In this document: positions 28,921-29,323 of the stretch, piece after piece
How positions within the stretch are numbered: position 1 is the first letter of the stretch
How the letters are laid out: every line of letters begins with the position of its first letter
NCBI GenBank assembly: GCA_003427395.1
Contig: BFEA01000947.1
Span: 6,711 to 36,033 of the forward strand
Origin: Chara braunii
Taxonomy: Eukaryota > Streptophyta > Charophyceae > Charales > Characeae
DNA length: 29,323 nucleotides
Direction: 5' to 3'
The notes under the pieces: model-generated
Seen by the model: only the letters and a program-made list of their open reading frames with translations
What the model was told of the DNA's origin: nothing
Databases searched by the model: none
Translations under genes and position numbers: made by a program

Positions 28921-29323
28921 GAATGTGCCAACCAAACTTGAAAGCACAGCTATTGGGCTACTTAGAGAACATGATCTTCTGACGCACTTTTCCCTGGGAC
29001 TGGAAACAGCCTGCGCGGCAAAAAAAAAAAGAGCCGGCGCAGGCCTCCTTTGGGCTGGTGCCACCAGCCATTTGCTCCGGAGCTAGGCCCCTTGTGTGTG
29101 GATAACCTTTTTTTTATTATTTTATTACTTTTTATGTATTTTTTTAAAGATGCTATTTTCTTCTCTCAAATGTCTTCATCATCTTTCAAATTCTTTCAAT
29201 TCACCTTCACTACCTAATAGCTGCCCACCACTACTCCTAAGGCTTATACAGGGGACCCCTGCCAACATAGCTTTGTTGTCTCCCTCCAGCCCCCCATCAG
29301 AGGGGCTGCATGTTGCCCCCCCC
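28921..29323. other. Right end of window, nothing recognised
   Basis: Mixed text with A and T homopolymers (29020-29030, 29109-29117) and pyrimidine-rich stretches. No frame, repeat or site I can support. Confidence 0.4.

Noticed and set aside
28446-28931. 161-residue protein on the - strand
   Set aside because: It reads through a MITE and a 65-bp tandem duplication; Leu/Cys/Ala-rich text is produced by the CAG repeats.

Overview
This window looks like repeat-rich nuclear DNA from a streptophyte plant (land plant or charophyte alga). The evidence is indirect: a degenerate plant-type Ty3/gypsy retrotransposon with a primer-binding site resembling the plant initiator-Met type, long GA microsatellites, a small transposon with a 9-bp target duplication, and no compact or operon-like gene layout. 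I cannot name the species. No intact host gene is recognisable. Almost everything interpretable is mobile DNA or its debris.

Layout. (1) 1-1051: left flank, no recognised gene. (2) 1052-20490: an old Ty3/gypsy LTR retrotransposon on the + strand. Its LTRs begin TGTGAC and the 3' LTR ends GTCACA (3' LTR 18277-20490, about 2.2 kb). The 5' LTR is split (1052-2476 and 10394-11226) by a second element at 2477-10393. That insertion has TG...CA ends (TGTCG...CGACA), duplicates the 4-bp target ACGT, and leaves the host LTR exactly continuous across the join when compared with the 3' LTR. (3) 11227-18276: the internal region, with primer-binding site, broken gag with a CCHC knuckle, aspartic protease, reverse transcriptase, RNase H, a PHD-finger-like zinc module, integrase (HHCC, DDE core, C-terminal SH3-like region), and a C-terminal extension of unknown nature. 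The order PR-RT-RH-INT identifies Ty3/gypsy. (4) 20491-29323: AT-rich flank with degenerate repeats, a diverged duplication of about 1.8 kb (22590-24365 and 25515-27400), two copies of a ~200-bp Mutator-like MITE, and several short tandem duplications.

Three observations stand out. First, a C4HC3 module with PHD-finger spacing lies between RNase H and the integrase zinc-binding domain, where it might act as a chromatin reader for targeting. Second, both LTRs share open reading frames downstream of a TATA box: a 43-residue Cys-rich mini-ORF and a longer ORF of up to 214 codons. Third, the nested element has no recognisable coding capacity but carries an array of hairpins (5684-6561). Their loop is nearly constant (core ACCTAAACTTATAGAGC), while their stems differ in sequence yet stay complementary, with a C-G or T-G closing pair. 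This suggests selection on, or a mechanism generating, RNA or cruciform structure.

The retrotransposon is dead: gag and pol carry frameshifts and stops, and several stops are C-to-T or G-to-A type changes. Relative order of events: Ty3 insertion first, then insertion of the 7.9-kb element into its 5' LTR. Domain calls rest on motif reading by eye, with no database search.
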